Shown here: in pieces, positions 44,451 to 52,618 of the stretch
Layout: every line of letters begins with the position of its first letter
Position numbering within the stretch: the stretch's first letter is position 1
Assembly: GCF_029892105.1 (NCBI RefSeq)
Contig: NZ_JARZAJ010000016.1
Location: forward strand, 124,001-188,000
Source: Kitasatospora sp. GP82
GTDB lineage: Bacteria > Actinomycetota > Actinomycetes > Streptomycetales > Streptomycetaceae
Direction of reading: 5' to 3'
DNA length: 64,000 nucleotides
The notes under the pieces: model-generated
Told to the model about the DNA's origin: nothing
The model's database searches: none
The model's input: the letters and a program-made list of their open reading frames with translations, nothing else
Made by a program: the position numbers and the translations under genes

Positions 44451-45649
44451 GCGGCTTTCCTCCGGGACTGTTCGGCGGGCGTGGTGGCGCGGTGGAGCAG
44501 GAGGCGCAGGGCGGCGGCGCCCTGCGCGGGCAGGACGCCGTTGCCGAGTGCTTTGAGCTGGGCGGTTCGGGACAGGCCGGGGACGGCGGTGACGTGCCCG
44601 GCCGGCAGGCCCATGAGCCATTCGACGAAGACCGGGTTCAGGCGTCCTCGATCGTCAGTTGGCCTGGGAGCGGACCGGCCGAGGACCGCCTCCCAGCGGC
44701 GGACCGCCGACCCGTACGGCCCCCAATCGACGCCGCCGCCGTCGGCAGGAGGGATGCCATTTCGGCGGCCAGGCACCGCCCGTGCGTCCCGGCTTCCTGG
44801 GAGGGGGTGCGCTTGGTCTGCCGGTTCTCGTTCGCCGACGCCCTCGGGGTGGGCAGCAGGGCCCCGGCCAGGGTTGGGTTGCCCCGCCCGTAGCTGCTGC
44901 TCTGCCGCTCGCCGTCCGAGGTGACCGGGGTCGACAGCAGGCTCACGGTGTGCCGCAGGTTCATGCCGCCCTGGGCGGCGTGCCCGGTCCCGGTGGCCTC
45001 CGACACGGTCGGCGTCGGCAGCAGCGCCACCGTGTTCGGCAATCCGTCCTCGAAGCCGCGTCCCTTGGAGTCGCGGGCCCTGGGGGTGGGCAGGCCAGGC
45101 GGCGAGGAACACGCGCTCGCGCTGGTGGGCTGCTCCGAGGTCGGACGCTCGGACACTGACCCATTCCGCATCGAACCCGAGGGCGGCCAGGTCCGCGAGT
45201 ACGGTGCCAAGTGCCCGCACAGCATGTTCACTTCCGGTGTCTCCCAGACACCACGGGCAGGGTTGAACGTCGCCGTCAGCGCGTGCGGAGCGGAGCCCTT
45301 GGACATTCTCGATCACCACCAGATCGGGGGTCAGGTCGCGGATGGTGCGGGCGACTTCGAACCAGAGGCCGGAGCGGGTGCCCTCGGCCAGTCCGGCGCG
45401 CTGGCCGGCGCTGGACACGTCCTGGCAGGGGAACCCGGCGGTCAGCACCTCCACCCGGGCGACGTCCGGCCAGTGGACGGTGGTGATGTCGCCGAGGTTG
45501 GGCACGGTCGGGTGGTGGTGGGCGAGGATCGCCGCCGCCCCGGGGTCGGGGTCGGCGACCCACGCCAGCTCGCCGCCCAGCACCTGCTGTACGGCCATGT
45601 CCAGGCCGCCGTAACCGGTGCACAGCGACCCGATCAGTGGACCGCTCAC
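44447..45649 (-). CDS. DNA cytosine-5 methyltransferase
   Basis: 400 residues. Motif I IGSLCTGYGGLD, motif IV GFPCQDVSSAG with the catalytic Cys, motif VI VVIENVQGL, VSVRASDLGAAHQRERVFL (motif VIII) and the late motif LKALGNGVLP (X). The target region between is basic and GC-rich. The start GTG at 45649 has GGAG 7 bases upstream and overlaps the previous stop. It probably protects the element against host restriction. No partner endonuclease is adjacent. A second open frame with family-like features overlaps its centre (44638-45306). Confidence 0.9.
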   Translation of the reverse strand: MSGPLIGSLCTGYGGLDMAVQQVLGGELAWVADPDPGAAAILAHHHPTVPNLGDITTVHWPDVARVEVLTAGFPCQDVSSAGQRAGLAEGTRSGLWFEVARTIRDLTPDLVVIENVQGLRSARADGDVQPCPWCLGDTGSEHAVRALGTVLADLAALGFDAEWVSVRASDLGAAHQRERVFLAAWPAHPQGPRLQGTRLRGRIAEHGGAAADADRVGGHRDRARRPGRHEPAAHREPAVDPGHLGRRAAEQQLRAGQPNPGRGPAAHPEGVGEREPADQAHPLPGSRDARAVPGRRNGIPPADGGGVDWGPYGSAVRRWEAVLGRSAPRPTDDRGRLNPVFVEWLMGLPAGHVTAVPGLSRTAQLKALGNGVLPAQGAAALRLLLHRATTPAEQSRRKAA

Positions 45650-46236
45650 CTGTAGTCTCCGGTCAGCTCGTCGACCAGGTGGGCGTTCGCGTTGGCGGGC
45701 TGGACGAGGGCCTTGACTGTCTGCTTGGCCTCGCGGGTCATGGTGCGGCCTGGCCGGGCGGCGGTCGGGGTGACGAGGAGAGCGGCGGGCACGGGCACGA
45801 GCAGGGTGGCGGTGACCAGGAGCGCGGGGCGGTCGGTGAGGTCGGGCTCGGCGACGCGCTTCCACGTCGAGTCGGTCCAGCCGTTCCGGTCGGTCTGCCA
45901 GTCGAGGGTTCGGGCGGGCCAGTGGGCCAGGGTGCCGTGGTGCAGGGGGACGTCGATGCGCAGGGCGATGTCGAGGCCGTCCTCACCGGCCGAGACGACG
46001 GTGATGGCGGTCAGGTCGGGGCGGGTGCGGACGTAGCCGGGGCTCATGACCGGGCTGGTCGCGATGAACCACGCGGCGGAGGCGAACCCGGCCGGGGTGA
46101 CCGGGTGTCCGTAGTCGTGGAGGAGGTGGGCGTTCTGGGCGAGGTAGGCGCCGTAGCGGGAGGTGCCGTCGGAGGCGCGGGCACGGTCGTAGAAGTCGTC
46201 CGCGATGGCGAGCGTGGAGTGGGTGAACTGGGCCAT
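45646..46236 (-). CDS. AICE hypothetical protein
   Basis: 196 residues, MAQFTHSTLAIADDFYDRAR to VDELTGDYR. It begins with a helical part followed by strands (LIAITVVSAGEDGL-like region) and a hydrophobic run (LLVTATLLVPVPAALLVTP). I recognise no named family. It is co-translated with the methyltransferase (GTGA overlap) and follows the ssb terminator. Confidence 0.65.
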   Translation of the reverse strand: MAQFTHSTLAIADDFYDRARASDGTSRYGAYLAQNAHLLHDYGHPVTPAGFASAAWFIATSPVMSPGYVRTRPDLTAITVVSAGEDGLDIALRIDVPLHHGTLAHWPARTLDWQTDRNGWTDSTWKRVAEPDLTDRPALLVTATLLVPVPAALLVTPTAARPGRTMTREAKQTVKALVQPANANAHLVDELTGDYR

Positions 46237-46272
46237 GATGGGTCCGATCTCGATTGGCTTCGGGATTGGCTG

Positions 46273-46323
46273 GGCCCCGCAGCAGCCGCGACCTGCCAGG
46301 GTTTCGGCGGCTGCTGTGGGGCC
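46273..46323 (-). terminator. Long terminator hairpin after ssb
   Basis: Arms of 17 bp (46273-46289 and 46307-46323, 16 of 17 paired) with a 17-base loop, 24 bp after the ssb stop. Confidence 0.85.
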
Positions 46324-46346
46324 TTCGTGCTGCCGGGCGGGGGCGG

Positions 46347-46814
46347 TTAGAACGGCGGCTCGTTGCCGACGGCCGCGACGCCTGCCGGAGCGGGGGCGGC
46401 GTCGGCCCACGGGTCGGCGGCCGGAGCGGATGTGGTGCCGTTGGTGCGCTGGGTCTTGGTGACCTTGGCGGTGGCGAACCGCAGGCTGGGGCCGATGTCC
46501 TCGACGTCCAGGCCGAGCATCGAGCGGGTCTCGCCCTGGTCGGTCTGCCAGTTGTGCTGCACCAGGCGGCCGACAGCGACCACGCGCATGCCCTTGGTCA
46601 GGGATTCGGCGATGCTGGTGGCCATTTCGCGCCAGGCGGTGCACCGGAGGAACAGTGCGGTGCCGTCGCGCCACTGGCCGTTGTTCTTGTCGTAGGTGCG
46701 GGGGGTGGAGGCGATGGTGAAGCGGGCCATGGCCACGCCCTGGGGGGTGAAGCGGAGTTCGGGGTCGTCGGTCAGGTTGCCGACGAGGGTGATCGGGGTC
46801 TCTCCGACGGACAC
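46347..46814 (-). CDS. ssb: Single-stranded DNA-binding protein
   Basis: 155 residues. The OB-fold is clear: ETPITLVGNLTDDPELRFTP, VAMARFTIASTP, RCTAWREMATSIAESLTKGM, RVVAVGRLVQ and TRSMLGLDVEDIGPSLRFAT. It ends in a Pro/Ala-rich tail with NEPPF, close to the acidic DDDxPF tail that binds partner proteins but less acidic. It is an element-borne SSB, likely used for plasmid-phase replication. Confidence 0.95.
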   Translation of the reverse strand: MSVGETPITLVGNLTDDPELRFTPQGVAMARFTIASTPRTYDKNNGQWRDGTALFLRCTAWREMATSIAESLTKGMRVVAVGRLVQHNWQTDQGETRSMLGLDVEDIGPSLRFATAKVTKTQRTNGTTSAPAADPWADAAPAPAGVAAVGNEPPF

Positions 46815-46937
46815 GGTGCCTCCAAGGGCTTCGTGGCTGGTGGTCGGGAGCGGGTCTGTCCGGTCCCCCGCACTACCCGGCTGCCGTCGCTGGGTGCGGC
46901 GGGTTGTCCGGGTGGCACGGCCGGTCGGGCAGGCCGG

Positions 46938-47258
46938 TCAGTACTCGTCGCCGGTCTGGGCCCAGTCGCAGGTGGTGTCGCAGTCGTAGTAGCCGCAGCC
47001 GCCGCATTCGGGGCAGTGCTCGTAGTCGAGGAGGACGACGTCCTGTTCCTCCTCGTCCCAGACTTCGTCCTGGTAGCCGCCGCCGGTGCCCCGGCAGCCC
47101 TCACACCTTTCGGTGTGCCCCGGGCGCGGGTTGGCCCGCTCTTCTTCGGCGGCGCGCTGTTCGTCGGCGAGGTCGAGGGCGATCTCTGCGGCCTTCTCTT
47201 CGTCGCGGGTGGGGTGGTCGAAGTCGGCGTACTCGTAGGTGTCCGCGTGGTCGTGCAT
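46938..47258 (-). CDS. Acidic protein with CxxC zinc-finger motifs
   Basis: 106 residues. Several CxxC or CxxxC motifs (ERCEGCRGTGGG, HCPECGGCGYYDC, TTCDW) resemble the DnaJ Cys-rich zinc domain. The N-terminus is strongly acidic (DHADTYEYADFDHPTRDEE). Such small zinc proteins are frequent in AICEs; role unknown. It lies downstream of the traB gene and the GACTACA array. Confidence 0.65.
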   Translation of the reverse strand: MHDHADTYEYADFDHPTRDEEKAAEIALDLADEQRAAEEERANPRPGHTERCEGCRGTGGGYQDEVWDEEEQDVVLLDYEHCPECGGCGYYDCDTTCDWAQTGDEY

Positions 47259-47378
47259 GGGTGCCTTCCGGGTGGGGTGTTGGCGGTTGTAGTCGGCGGG
47301 GGCGTGCATGCCCTGGGGAGGCCCTGGGAGGACCTTGGAACCGGCTGGACGGCCCCTGAGTGGTTTTGGCGACTGCGC

Positions 47379-47500
47379 GACTACATCGCAGGTCAGGGGC
47401 CGACTACAGGCCCGACTACATGTCAACTACAGGTCGGGCGCGGTCGACTACAAGGGCGTGTAGTCGGCTTGTAGTTGGGGGTGTAGGCGGGCCTGTAGTC
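47379..47500. repeat. GACTACA array: candidate clt / TraB recognition site
   Basis: Nine 7-mers in 122 bp. Four are exact or near copies of GACTACA in one orientation (47379, 47402, 47414, 47446) plus AACTACA (47425). Four are inverted (TGTAGTC 47459 and 47494, TGTAGTT 47470, TGTAGGC 47482). The array ends 4 bp from the traB stop. In related conjugative plasmids the transfer locus clt, with short repeats read by the TraB C-terminus, is beside traB. Confidence 0.75.
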
Positions 47501-47504
47501 GGCG

Positions 47505-49832
47505 TCACGGTCGGGGGTTGCGGTGTTCGAGGGTGGTGCGGATGTGGTCGAGTTGGGCGCCGGTGGAGGGTGTTTCGGTGCCGACGCGGACGCTCTTGCG
47601 GAAGACGCCGGTGCGTCGGAAGGCGTCGCCGACGGCTGCGGTGGTGATGTCGGCCCAGGTCTGTTCGTCGATGAGTGGGAGCATCTGGGCGACCTGGCGG
47701 CACAGCACGTTGGGCTGTGCGCCGAACCACTGGAGGGTGAGGGAGAGGATCTCCCAGTCCGCCGCCGTGGCCCCGTCCGTGTCCCCGGTGTTGCCCGGCT
47801 CGGGCTCTGGTGTGGTTTGTTGGGTGGCGGGTTGCTTGAGCGAGGGCGGCGGGGTGGCGCTGTCCTTGGCCTTGAGTGCGGCTTCGATCCGGTCGTCCCA
47901 CTGGCCGCGCAGGCGTCCGGCTGCTTGGCGGACGGTGGTGATGGTGTCGATGACCTGGAGCATGTCCGGGCCGTCGATCCACAGGGAGCGGATCCGCCGG
48001 TAGCCGTTGGCGAACAGGATGCCCATCCCCTTGATGCTGGGGTCGAGCTTGGAGGCGTCCCACCCGGCACTTGAGGCGCCCTGGCTGAGGGCCATGTTGG
48101 ATTCGGCGGTCTCGGTCACCAACATGCACCACTTCCAGGTGATGTTTCCGGTGACCAGGCGCGGCAGCACACCGTTGTTGCCCTTGGTGGCGACCTGGGT
48201 GGCGACGATCAGGATGATGCCGAAGGCCAGGCCACGGGCGGCGAGCGCGGAGAGCGCTTCCTTGATCGCCGTACCGTGTTTCTTGTCGCCGGTCAGGGCT
48301 TGGGCCTCGTCGATGACGATGACTTCCAGGCCGCCGAGCTCGGTGATGAGCTTGGGGTCGTCGATCTGCTCCATGCCGTGGTGCTTGAGGATTTCGGAGC
48401 GGCGGCTCATCTCGGCGACTTCGGCTTCCAGCAGGTGCCGGGCGCGCTGGGCGCCCTTGGTGCCGGTTTCGTCGATGAACGTGGCGGCCAGGTTGCGCCA
48501 GCGGTCCTGGCCGGGGGTCTTGCCGTCGATCAGGCGGATGTTGACCCGCAGGTCGAGCAGGGCTCCGGCGATGATGCACCGCAGGGCGGCGCCTTTGCCG
48601 GTGCGGGAGGCTCCGGCGAGGGCCAGGCTGGTGTCCTTGAGGATCAGGTGGACGATCTGTCCGAAGGCGTCGTAGGCGACCGGGATGCCGTGGTTCCACA
48701 CGTCGATGCCGGTCGCGCCGATCAGCGGGGAGGTACGGTTCTCGGTGAGCGGGTCCCGGTCGAATGCCGCGACCGCGATCTGTTTGGCGCTGCCGCCCTG
48801 GCTGGCGTGGACCTGCTCCATGAAGAAGCGGGAGCGGTCCAGGCCCAGCACTCCGGCGATCTTCCCCAGCTTGGGGAGGACCGTCTCCACGTCGGCCGCG
48901 TCGTCGCGCGGCAGGTTGACGCGTGCGATCCAGCCGCCGGGCATCCTGGTGATCGCGTCCGGACTCGCCAGGCACACCACACCCTCGCTGATCGCCCCGA
49001 CGGTGAGCATCGCCTTCGTCAGAAGCTCGGTCTCCGCACACACCAGCGCGGGATCCTCCGCAGCGCTCCCCACGACGCCCGGGTCCTCGCCGGCGGCCTC
49101 CTCCACATCGAGCTTCCCGGGTGGATCGAGTTCCGGCAGAAGCAGCTCGGCGGGGATGGGACGGTGCGTCAGGCGCAGGGGGTGCGCGCCGGTCCACCAG
49201 GTGACCCCGGCGCAGGCCACCAGGCCGAGCAAGCCGATCTGTGGCTGGTGGACGGCGAGCATCACCGCCGCGATGGCGGCGCCGATCAGCGCCCCACCCC
49301 GCCGCAGCCGTCCCAGGCTGCGGGCCCGGGCGATCTGCTTCTCGGTGGGCTGCACGCCACGGAAGGGGACCTTCTGCATGTCACGCAGCGTCTTCTCCAG
49401 ACGCCGCGCGGCCTCCCGACGCAGGGTCAGCTGACCGCGCTGGGCCTGGGTGAGGCCGCCGTCGGCGGCCTCCTCCTCCAGCCTGACCACGGCCTTCGTC
49501 TCCCTTTCCAGTGCCTGCCGCAGCTCGGTGCGGCGCTCGGTGAACGCCTCCAACTGGCCGGCCACGATGCGGCGGCGGACCTCATCACCGGACCGGTCGG
49601 CCGTGGAAGCCCAGTGAGCGAGCCACCCGCCGAGCCCACGAGCCCCCTCACCAGTACGCCGGGCCTGGGAGGCTGCCCACACAGCCGCCGGATTCGGCTT
49701 CTTCTCCCCCTCCTCGGCGGCGGTGGCGCCCGTGTCGGTGTCGCGGCCGATGTCGGCGGGCGAAGCGGTCTCGCCCGGCTGGTCGGCGTCGTCCTGCGGT
49801 GGTGGGGCGGGTTTCTCGATGTCGGTACTCAA
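47505..49832 (-). CDS. FtsK/SpoIIIE-type conjugal DNA translocase (TraB-like)
   Basis: 775 residues. A long N-terminal helical part with a hydrophobic pair (ALIGAAIAAVMLAVHQPQIG, LLGLVACAGVTWW) anchors it in the membrane. The ATPase has Walker A LALAGASRTGKGAALR (about residue 405) and Walker B LEVIVIDEAQALTG (about 500). The C-terminal 90 residues (WEILSLTLQWFGAQ to TLEHRNPRP) look like a winged helix for DNA recognition. It moves double-stranded element DNA between mycelia. The start is TTG at 49832, supported by AAGGAGG 8 bases upstream and the lack of any better start. Confidence 0.9.
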   Translation of the reverse strand: MSTDIEKPAPPPQDDADQPGETASPADIGRDTDTGATAAEEGEKKPNPAAVWAASQARRTGEGARGLGGWLAHWASTADRSGDEVRRRIVAGQLEAFTERRTELRQALERETKAVVRLEEEAADGGLTQAQRGQLTLRREAARRLEKTLRDMQKVPFRGVQPTEKQIARARSLGRLRRGGALIGAAIAAVMLAVHQPQIGLLGLVACAGVTWWTGAHPLRLTHRPIPAELLLPELDPPGKLDVEEAAGEDPGVVGSAAEDPALVCAETELLTKAMLTVGAISEGVVCLASPDAITRMPGGWIARVNLPRDDAADVETVLPKLGKIAGVLGLDRSRFFMEQVHASQGGSAKQIAVAAFDRDPLTENRTSPLIGATGIDVWNHGIPVAYDAFGQIVHLILKDTSLALAGASRTGKGAALRCIIAGALLDLRVNIRLIDGKTPGQDRWRNLAATFIDETGTKGAQRARHLLEAEVAEMSRRSEILKHHGMEQIDDPKLITELGGLEVIVIDEAQALTGDKKHGTAIKEALSALAARGLAFGIILIVATQVATKGNNGVLPRLVTGNITWKWCMLVTETAESNMALSQGASSAGWDASKLDPSIKGMGILFANGYRRIRSLWIDGPDMLQVIDTITTVRQAAGRLRGQWDDRIEAALKAKDSATPPPSLKQPATQQTTPEPEPGNTGDTDGATAADWEILSLTLQWFGAQPNVLCRQVAQMLPLIDEQTWADITTAAVGDAFRRTGVFRKSVRVGTETPSTGAQLDHIRTTLEHRNPRP

Positions 49833-49884
49833 CGTGGGTGCCTCCTTGGGTCGGTGGTGGGTTGGTCCGGTCGGAGGCGGCCGT

Positions 49885-49926
49885 CCCGGCACCACCGCGC
49901 CCTGGTGAGGGTGGGGTGGTGCCGGG
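49885..49926 (-). terminator. Terminator-like hairpin
   Basis: Perfect 12-bp arms (CCCGGCACCACC / GGTGGTGCCGGG) between the small membrane protein gene and traB. It reduces but probably does not block read-through into traB. Confidence 0.75.
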
Positions 49927-49945
49927 GCGACCGTCCGCGAGCGGG

Positions 49946-50464
49946 TCAGCCGATGAGCAGGTGGCCGAGCCAGTTGGCGAGCGGGACGCCCGACCATGCG
50001 GCGAGGCCGCCGAGTGAGATGGACAGGCCCCAGGTGGCGCCGGTGATCGCGCCGGAGAGCAGCAGGATCCGCTCGCCCATCTTCTTGGCGAACCAGAAGA
50101 AGAAGCCGGTCAGGAGCAGGACCGCCAGGGCGATCCAGGACCCGGAGTAGGTCAGCTGGGTGTGCTGGGCGACCGGGGCCGCGCCGTCACCCCCGGTCAG
50201 GCCCTGACTCATCAGCGATCCGGCCTGGTTGCCGGTGGCGGTGGTGTAGCCGGAGACCACGGCGAGGAGACCGCCCGCGCACGAGGACGCCAGGACCATC
50301 ACGGCCAGGCCCAGCACATACGGCAGCCAGATCCGCTTCTTCTTCAGGAACTTGAACTTCCGTCCGTTCTGGAAGAACAGGAACCCGGCGGTACCGACGA
50401 ACAGCAGGAACCCGAACCCGGACCCGGCCAGGGTCACGGTGTGGGAGATCTCGATGAGCTTCAC
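49946..50464 (-). CDS. AICE membrane protein (spread-like)
   Basis: 172 residues with about four membrane helices (TLAGSGFGFLLFVGTAGFLF, YVLGLAVMVLASSCAGGLL, WIALAVLLLTGFFFWF, LLLSGAITGATWGLSISLGG) separated by a basic loop (QNGRKFKFLKKKRIW). Small membrane proteins of this kind, Spd, help spread the element within a recipient mycelium. GTG 50464 overlaps the preceding stop (GTGA), so it is translationally coupled. The Spd role is by position. Confidence 0.7.
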   Translation of the reverse strand: MKLIEISHTVTLAGSGFGFLLFVGTAGFLFFQNGRKFKFLKKKRIWLPYVLGLAVMVLASSCAGGLLAVVSGYTTATGNQAGSLMSQGLTGGDGAAPVAQHTQLTYSGSWIALAVLLLTGFFFWFAKKMGERILLLSGAITGATWGLSISLGGLAAWSGVPLANWLGHLLIG

Positions 50465-50994
50465 TGGACGACTCCGATCAGCAGGGCCGCCGCCCACTGG
50501 CGGGCGGGCGCGTAGGCCAGGGTTCCGATCACGACCGACCACGCGGCCACCCGAGCGACAGGGGCCAGGAGGGTGCCGCGCACCATGCGGCGCACGACCA
50601 GCACCCCGGCCAGGGCCATCAGGCCCAGGCACAGGCCCGGGTCCGCGACATCCGCCGCCGGAGCGAAGGACCGCGAGCAGTCGGCGACCACGCCACGCCA
50701 CGCCCACGCGGGGCCCACCAGCGCGACACCGGCGGCAGCCAGGTTGGGCCACGCCTGCACCGCCCGCTTGAGCCGGGCCGTGGCGCGCTTGACGCGCGGC
50801 CAGTCGATCAGGTGGTCCGCGTCGTCCGCCTTCAACGGGATCGCCGCGTCCAGGCGGGCCTGACGCATCTCCTGCGCCAGCTCGGCGAACGCATCCGACT
50901 CGGCCGCCGGCCAGGGCCGGGGCCTGGCCCAGAAGTCGTCCACGTCCTCGGGCTCCGGGCAGGGCCCGTGCGGGGCATCGGGGGTGACGGTCAC
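50461..50994 (-). CDS. AICE membrane-associated protein
   Basis: 177 residues. The first 75 are soluble and acidic, then come two or three membrane segments (WPNLAAAGVALVGPAWAW, LCLGLMALAGVLVV, VAAWSVVIGTLAY). It is coupled to the membrane protein gene downstream. The GTG start follows a 15-codon reading frame (51038-50991) whose stop overlaps it, a possible coupling leader. No named family. Confidence 0.65.
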   Translation of the reverse strand: MTVTPDAPHGPCPEPEDVDDFWARPRPWPAAESDAFAELAQEMRQARLDAAIPLKADDADHLIDWPRVKRATARLKRAVQAWPNLAAAGVALVGPAWAWRGVVADCSRSFAPAADVADPGLCLGLMALAGVLVVRRMVRGTLLAPVARVAAWSVVIGTLAYAPARQWAAALLIGVVQ

Positions 50995-51030
50995 AGCGCC
51001 ACCGCCCGTCCACGGGCGGCGGCGCGGGTC

Positions 51031-51165
51031 TTAGACATCAGCGGCCTCCAATCGGTCCAGGTAGGGGAGGAACAGCCACCGGTTGGCGGCTATCGCGACC
51101 AGCAGCCAGCCCGATGTGGCGGCGCAGGACGCGAAGAACGCGAAGAACACGAGGTCGAGCGACAT
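51031..51165 (-). CDS. Small single-helix membrane protein
   Basis: 44 residues, MSLDLVFFAFFASCAATSGW then LLVAIAANRWLF and LPYLDRLEAADV. One or two membrane helices. It is too short for most gene finders but has a sensible composition and precedes the spread-like genes in the same direction. The Shine-Dalgarno sequence (GAGAGG) precedes ATG 51165. Confidence 0.6.
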   Translation of the reverse strand: MSLDLVFFAFFASCAATSGWLLVAIAANRWLFLPYLDRLEAADV

Positions 51166-51299
51166 ACCGGCCTCTCGTGCAGGGCGGACAGGAAGAGCGG
51201 GGCCCGGGCGGGCCCGGCGCCCACTCCCGGCACCGTCCAGGCATGGGCATGCCAGGACGGGGCCGGTGGAAGGCGGCGGGAAGCCGAACTGTGAGGGGG

Positions 51300-51560
51300 T
51301 TACTGGTCGCTGTAGGGGCGGCCGAAGTTGCGGACCACCGGCGCGCCGGGGGAGGCGTAGGGGTCCGGGGTGGGGATCCGGCGGCCGGACCGGCCGGTCG
51401 GGGCCGACGCCACGTCCGGCTCCCGCTGACCCTGCTCGCGCCGCGCCTGGTCGGGGTCGTACCGGTGCCAGCCACTCGGCGACATGCCGCCGGAAGAGCC
51501 GGACGAGGAGCTGGAGTTGGAGGTGCTGGAGCCGAACCCGAAGAATGATCTGATGCCCAT
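51300..51560 (-). CDS. AICE small Ser-rich hypothetical protein
   Basis: 86 residues. A Ser/Gly tract (residues 10-25) precedes a charged, Pro-rich tail ending NFGRPYSDQ. Likely disordered. It is the first of a row of small genes in the transfer operon. Function unknown. Confidence 0.55.
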   Translation of the reverse strand: MGIRSFFGFGSSTSNSSSSSGSSGGMSPSGWHRYDPDQARREQGQREPDVASAPTGRSGRRIPTPDPYASPGAPVVRNFGRPYSDQ

Positions 51561-51593
51561 CAGTGCCCCTTCCGGGCGTTCAGTGTCGGCCGG

Positions 51594-51776
51594 TCAGGCC
51601 GGGGGATCGCGGTAGTACATCCAGTTCAGGGCGCTGACGTTGGTGTGCAGCGGGTCGTTGGCGCACTCCTCGGCCCAGCACTGGTGGGTCCAGCAGGTGA
51701 GGCGGTCGTCGCCGTGCATCCCCTGCTCTTCGAGCTCGTTGTCCCGCTCGATGGCTGCGGCAAGCTTCTTGTCCAT
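51594..51776 (-). CDS. AICE small hypothetical protein
   Basis: 60 residues, MDKKLAAAIERDNELEEQG then HGDDRLTCWTHQCW and AEECANDPLHTNV. The helix-loop with CWTHQCW and C may bind a metal. GGAG precedes ATG 51776. Function unknown. Confidence 0.6.
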   Translation of the reverse strand: MDKKLAAAIERDNELEEQGMHGDDRLTCWTHQCWAEECANDPLHTNVSALNWMYYRDPPA

Positions 51777-51811
51777 GCCGGTTCTCCTGGAGGGTCGGTG
51801 GGAGGGATGTG

Positions 51812-52243
51812 TCAGCTGTGGGCGCCGGTCCACGTGCGGTGCAGGTTGCGGATGGCGGCGATGTCGGGGAGGTCTTTGGGGCGGCGGGCGGCTTCCTTCC
51901 AGCGCAGGACGTCGCCCAAGCGCATGAAGGGGATGCCGTCGATGAGGTCCGCGTCCTGGATGAGGCGGTCGGTGGGCCAGCCGGGGGTCCAGCGGTCAAC
52001 GATCTCGATCGCGGCGGCGGGGTGGTAGACGGCCCAGCCGTGGCCGGACGGCGGGCGGACGGGCCGGGCGAGGGTGGTGGCGATCCGCCAAGCCTGCCCG
52101 CGCGCCAGCACGTCGAGGTCTCCGATCCGGGCCCGCAGGCCCCGGGCGAACAGGACCGCCGAACCACACACCACGTAGTCACAGGGCGGGAGTTGGAGTG
52201 TGTGTAGGGCGGCGAACAGGCCGCCCGGGTCGGTCAGCGTCAT
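51812..52243 (-). CDS. Nucleotidyltransferase-fold protein (AbiEii/MNT-like)
   Basis: 143 residues. The segment YVVCGSAVLFARGLRARIGD followed by LDVLARG matches the GS...DxD signature of the minimal nucleotidyltransferase superfamily (Gly-Ser then Asp-Leu-Asp). LIDGIPFMRLGDVLRWK and KDLPDIAAIRNL follow, as in AbiEii-like NTases. Known members act as toxins, antitoxins or RNA modifiers. It overlaps the upstream gene by ATGA, so the two are a pair. It could be phage-defence or stabilisation cargo; it may also be a conserved AICE gene without that role. Confidence 0.6.
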   Translation of the reverse strand: MTLTDPGGLFAALHTLQLPPCDYVVCGSAVLFARGLRARIGDLDVLARGQAWRIATTLARPVRPPSGHGWAVYHPAAAIEIVDRWTPGWPTDRLIQDADLIDGIPFMRLGDVLRWKEAARRPKDLPDIAAIRNLHRTWTGAHS

Positions 52244-52581
52244 GCGGCGGCTCGCCGGTCGTGGTCGGGCAGGTCGTAGAAGCCGGTGAGCTTGACCGGC
52301 ACGCCCGCGTACGCGGCGGTGACGGTCAGCCAGGCGAGGCCCTCGTTCTGCCGGTGGTCGATGTCCTCGGGGTTGAAGCCGAGGCCCTGTCGCCACTGCT
52401 CGAAGTGGGTGAGGCTGTCGTGCACGACAACTTCCACGCCCCATTCGAGGACCGTCATGTTGCCGTCGCAGATGTCGAAGTCCAGGACGCGGATGGCGAG
52501 TTCCGCCGTCGGCAGGTCGCCGCAGGTGGAGACGATGGCCATCAAGGCGTGGATGGCCGGGAGCTGGTCGCTCGTGCTCAT
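52240..52581 (-). CDS. Partner protein of the nucleotidyltransferase
   Basis: 113 residues, MSTSDQLPAIHALMAIVSTC through FYDLPDHDRRAAA. Mixed alpha/beta, acidic, with a Trp/Asp-rich middle (LTHFEQWRQGLGFNPEDIDH). It is co-translated with the NTase and could be its antitoxin or cofactor. No recognisable family. Confidence 0.55.
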   Translation of the reverse strand: MSTSDQLPAIHALMAIVSTCGDLPTAELAIRVLDFDICDGNMTVLEWGVEVVVHDSLTHFEQWRQGLGFNPEDIDHRQNEGLAWLTVTAAYAGVPVKLTGFYDLPDHDRRAAA

Positions 52582-52618
52582 GGGTCTTCCTTCCGGAAGC
52601 GAAGTGAGGGGCGGCCCG

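Noticed and set aside
48276..50150. 624-codon frame on the plus strand over traB
   Set aside because: Low-complexity antisense frame; traB has a ribosome binding site and ATPase motifs.
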